A stretch of DNA of 64,000 bases from JAHEEM01 sp036396795 (GTDB taxonomy: Bacteria; Pseudomonadota; Gammaproteobacteria; Steroidobacterales; Rariloculaceae). The position numbers and the translations under genes were made by a program. Below the pieces are notes generated by a model. It saw nothing but the letters and a program-made list of their open reading frames with translations. It was not told where the DNA came from and searched no databases. The stretch covers positions 1-64,000 of the forward strand of contig DASWKF010000032.1 in the NCBI GenBank assembly GCA_036396795.1, read 5' to 3'. Positions 62,265 through 64,000 of this stretch are shown in pieces (within the stretch, counting starts at the first letter, position 1; each line of letters opens with the position of its first letter).

Positions 62265-63548
62265 ATGCGTATGCAACCGGCCCGTCGTGTCGCGATCATT
62301 GGCGGTCTTCGCACCCCGTTTTGCCGGGCGCACGGAGCTTACAGAAACTCGAGTAACCAGGACATGCTCACCGCGGTCCTGTCGGCGCTCGTCGTCAAAT
62401 ACGACCTGGACCGCGTCAAGCTCGGAGACGTCGCGGCCGGGGCCGTCATCAAGCACTCGCGCGACTACAATTTGACACGGGAGAGCGTGCTGTCGTCCGG
62501 CCTCGCTCCAGAAACCCCGGCCGTCGACGTTCAACGGGCTTGCGGCACGAGCCTTTCGACTGCCGTCATCATCGGCGCGAAGATCTCGACCGGCATCATC
62601 GATTCTGGAATAGCCGGCGGCACCGACAGTATCAGCGACATGCCAATCGTCTACCCCGATGCTTATCGAACCCTGCTCTTCGAAAGCTCGCGGGGCCGCA
62701 CGCTGGGCGCCAAGCTGAAGCCCTGGCTGGGCTTGCGATTGCATCATTTCAAACCGGAGTTCCCCGGGGTCGTCGAGCCACGCACCAAGCTCTCGATGGG
62801 AGAAAGCATGGAGATCACGGCCAAGCAATGGCGCATAGCGCGACGGCAACAGGACGAGCTGGCGCTCGAGAGTCATCAAAACGCCGCGCGCGCCCATGAC
62901 GAAGGCTTCTACTCCGACCTCGTGATCAATTACCACGGCTTGGATCGCGACAACAACATTCGTCCGGACTCGAGCCTGGAGCAGCTCGCCAAGCTGAAGC
63001 CCGTCTTCGACCGAAGCCCCAAAGGCACGATGACCGCGGGCAACAGCACGCCTTTGACCGACGGCGCATCCGCGGTGCTGCTGGCGTCCGAAGACTGGGC
63101 GCGCGACCGTGGGCTTCCTGTCCTCGCTTATCTCACGTACGCGAAAACCGCCGCTGTGGAGTTCGTAAAAAAGGAAGGTTTGCTCATGGCACCGGCCTAT
63201 GCGGTTGCCGAGATGCTCGACGAGGCCGGGCTTTCACTTCAGGACTTCGATTACTACGAGATCCACGAAGCCTTCGCCGCGCAGACTCTGGCGACGCTCA
63301 AGGCCTGGGAGTCGGAGCAGTTCTGCAAGGAACGGTTGGGCAGGGACCGCGCGCTGGGCGCGATCGACCGCAGCCGGCTCAACGTCAAAGGCGGCAGCGT
63401 CGCCATCGGACATCCGTTTGCGGCCACGGGAGGTCGGCTGCTCGCAACGATGGCAAAGCTGCTGCACGAGAAAGGCAGCGGGCGCGGGCTAATCTCCGTC
63501 TGCACGGCCGGAGGCATGGGCGTAACGGCGATATTGGAAGCGACGTGA
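62265..63548 (+). CDS. Acetyl-CoA acetyltransferase / 3-ketoacyl-CoA thiolase (FadI-like)
   Basis: This 427-residue thiolase carries the acylated Cys in QRACGTSLST (~ residue 94), the loop GAGG-like GIAGGTDSISD, the His in VAIGHPFAATGGR (~ residue 385) and the second Cys in SVCTAGGMGV (~ residue 413). The length and the YYEIHEAFAAQ segment match the FadI/long thiolase group. It degrades or makes acyl-CoAs. No FadJ-like partner is in the window. AGGAG lies 9 bases before the ATG. The next gene starts 18 bases downstream. Confidence 0.9.
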   Translation: MRMQPARRVAIIGGLRTPFCRAHGAYRNSSNQDMLTAVLSALVVKYDLDRVKLGDVAAGAVIKHSRDYNLTRESVLSSGLAPETPAVDVQRACGTSLSTAVIIGAKISTGIIDSGIAGGTDSISDMPIVYPDAYRTLLFESSRGRTLGAKLKPWLGLRLHHFKPEFPGVVEPRTKLSMGESMEITAKQWRIARRQQDELALESHQNAARAHDEGFYSDLVINYHGLDRDNNIRPDSSLEQLAKLKPVFDRSPKGTMTAGNSTPLTDGASAVLLASEDWARDRGLPVLAYLTYAKTAAVEFVKKEGLLMAPAYAVAEMLDEAGLSLQDFDYYEIHEAFAAQTLATLKAWESEQFCKERLGRDRALGAIDRSRLNVKGGSVAIGHPFAATGGRLLATMAKLLHEKGSGRGLISVCTAGGMGVTAILEAT

Positions 63549-63566
63549 GCCGAATGAGGATTTTCG

Positions 63567-64000
63567 ATGATTGACTTCACTGCGCTTTTGACGGGACTCA
63601 ACAGTATTCTCTGGCACGACTCCGTGTTGCTGATAGTCCTCGGCACGGGCGTGCTGTTCACGGTTTGGAGCCGCTTCAGCCAGTATCGCGCCCTGACTCA
63701 CGGAGTTCGGGTCATTCGCGGCGTTTACGACGATCCGAAGGATCCCGGGGCGATCAATCACTTCCAGGCGTTGTCGGCGGCGCTGTCCGCGACCGTCGGG
63801 CTCGGCAACATCGGCGGCGTGGCGCTCGCGATCGCGCTCGGTGGCCCGGGCGCCGTGTTTTGGATGTGGGTTGTCGGCGTCTTCGGCATGGCCTTGAAGC
63901 TCACCGAGGTCAGCCTTTCGATGCTCTACCGCAATACCGACGACCCCGACAACCCTCACGGCGGGCCGATGTGGGTCGCGAGCAAGGGACTCGCGCGGAT
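63567..64000 (+). CDS. Sodium:alanine symporter family protein (3' end outside window)
   Basis: The frame is open from ATG 63567 to the window edge (144 codons). It begins MIDFTALLTGLNSILWHDSV and contains a conserved first region, FQALSAALSATVGLGNIGGV, then ALAIALGGPGAVFWMWV, typical of AGCS carriers (usually ~450-500 residues) that bring in alanine, glycine or similar amino acids with Na+. GAGGA lies 6 bases upstream. It was missed by searches requiring a stop codon. It follows the thiolase closely and may be in its operon. Confidence 0.88.
   Translation, partial: MIDFTALLTGLNSILWHDSVLLIVLGTGVLFTVWSRFSQYRALTHGVRVIRGVYDDPKDPGAINHFQALSAALSATVGLGNIGGVALAIALGGPGAVFWMWVVGVFGMALKLTEVSLSMLYRNTDDPDNPHGGPMWVASKGLAR

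Overview
The window is a GC-rich proteobacterial chromosome segment. The core gene set (ftsY-ftsE-ftsX-rpoH, radC-rpmB-rpmG, coaBC-dut, mutM, coaD, rsmD, xthA, pyrE, gltB-gltD, trmB) together with TonB-receptor, DUF4124 and probable 'dedicated sortase' two-component genes points to a gammaproteobacterium, probably an environmental or marine lineage. This placement rests on gene content only; no rRNA is present.

Positions 1-14,290 look accessory. They hold a 5'-truncated FAD oxidase, a DUF1326/DUF2182 pair, an AT-richer patch with a TIGR02391 (Ymh) protein between two small membrane proteins, an SRAP fragment, a TonB-dependent receptor behind a clear TPP riboswitch, an ABC-permease stump cut by a complete IS5-family element, selO, a double-domain SagB-type oxidoreductase, a BolA protein, a SagB head fragment, an MBL-like protein and the last ~77 codons of an NAD formate dehydrogenase. 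The region ends at tRNA-Gly(CCC), which looks like the attachment site of a decayed integrated island.

Positions 14,380-36,200 mix metabolism and envelope functions. There is a three-gene set of apparently exported proteins (reductase-like, cupin, histidine phosphatase), catalase, an acyltransferase, a peptidoglycan-binding-domain protein, DUF2934-glgP translationally coupled, pgl, an ATP/ADP-translocase-like carrier, a Na/phosphate cotransporter, a PQQ sugar dehydrogenase-cytochrome fusion lipoprotein, a small glycan patch (FkbM methyltransferase, GT4, SAM methyltransferase), trmB, and an xthA-ampG-Rieske run with overlapping ends.

Positions 36,200-64,000 are mostly housekeeping: pyrE, DUF4124, dut/coaBC, radC, ribosomal L28 and L33, an acyl-CoA desaturase, mutM, ggt/coaD, rsmD, ftsYEX, rpoH, an OmpA-like lipoprotein, DUF962, a Nudix hydrolase, a PdsR/PdsS-like two-component pair, gltBD, two lipoproteins, DUF924, a thiolase and the start of a sodium:alanine symporter.

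The strongest regulatory signals are the TPP riboswitch before the TonB receptor, which implies thiamine-controlled outer-membrane uptake, and a perfect CIRCE operator over the probable promoter of rpoH, which implies that HrcA controls the heat-shock sigma factor. No CRISPR array or rRNA was seen. The best candidate for an undescribed system is the small TIGR02391/membrane-protein module at 3,205-4,755, but it is weakly supported.
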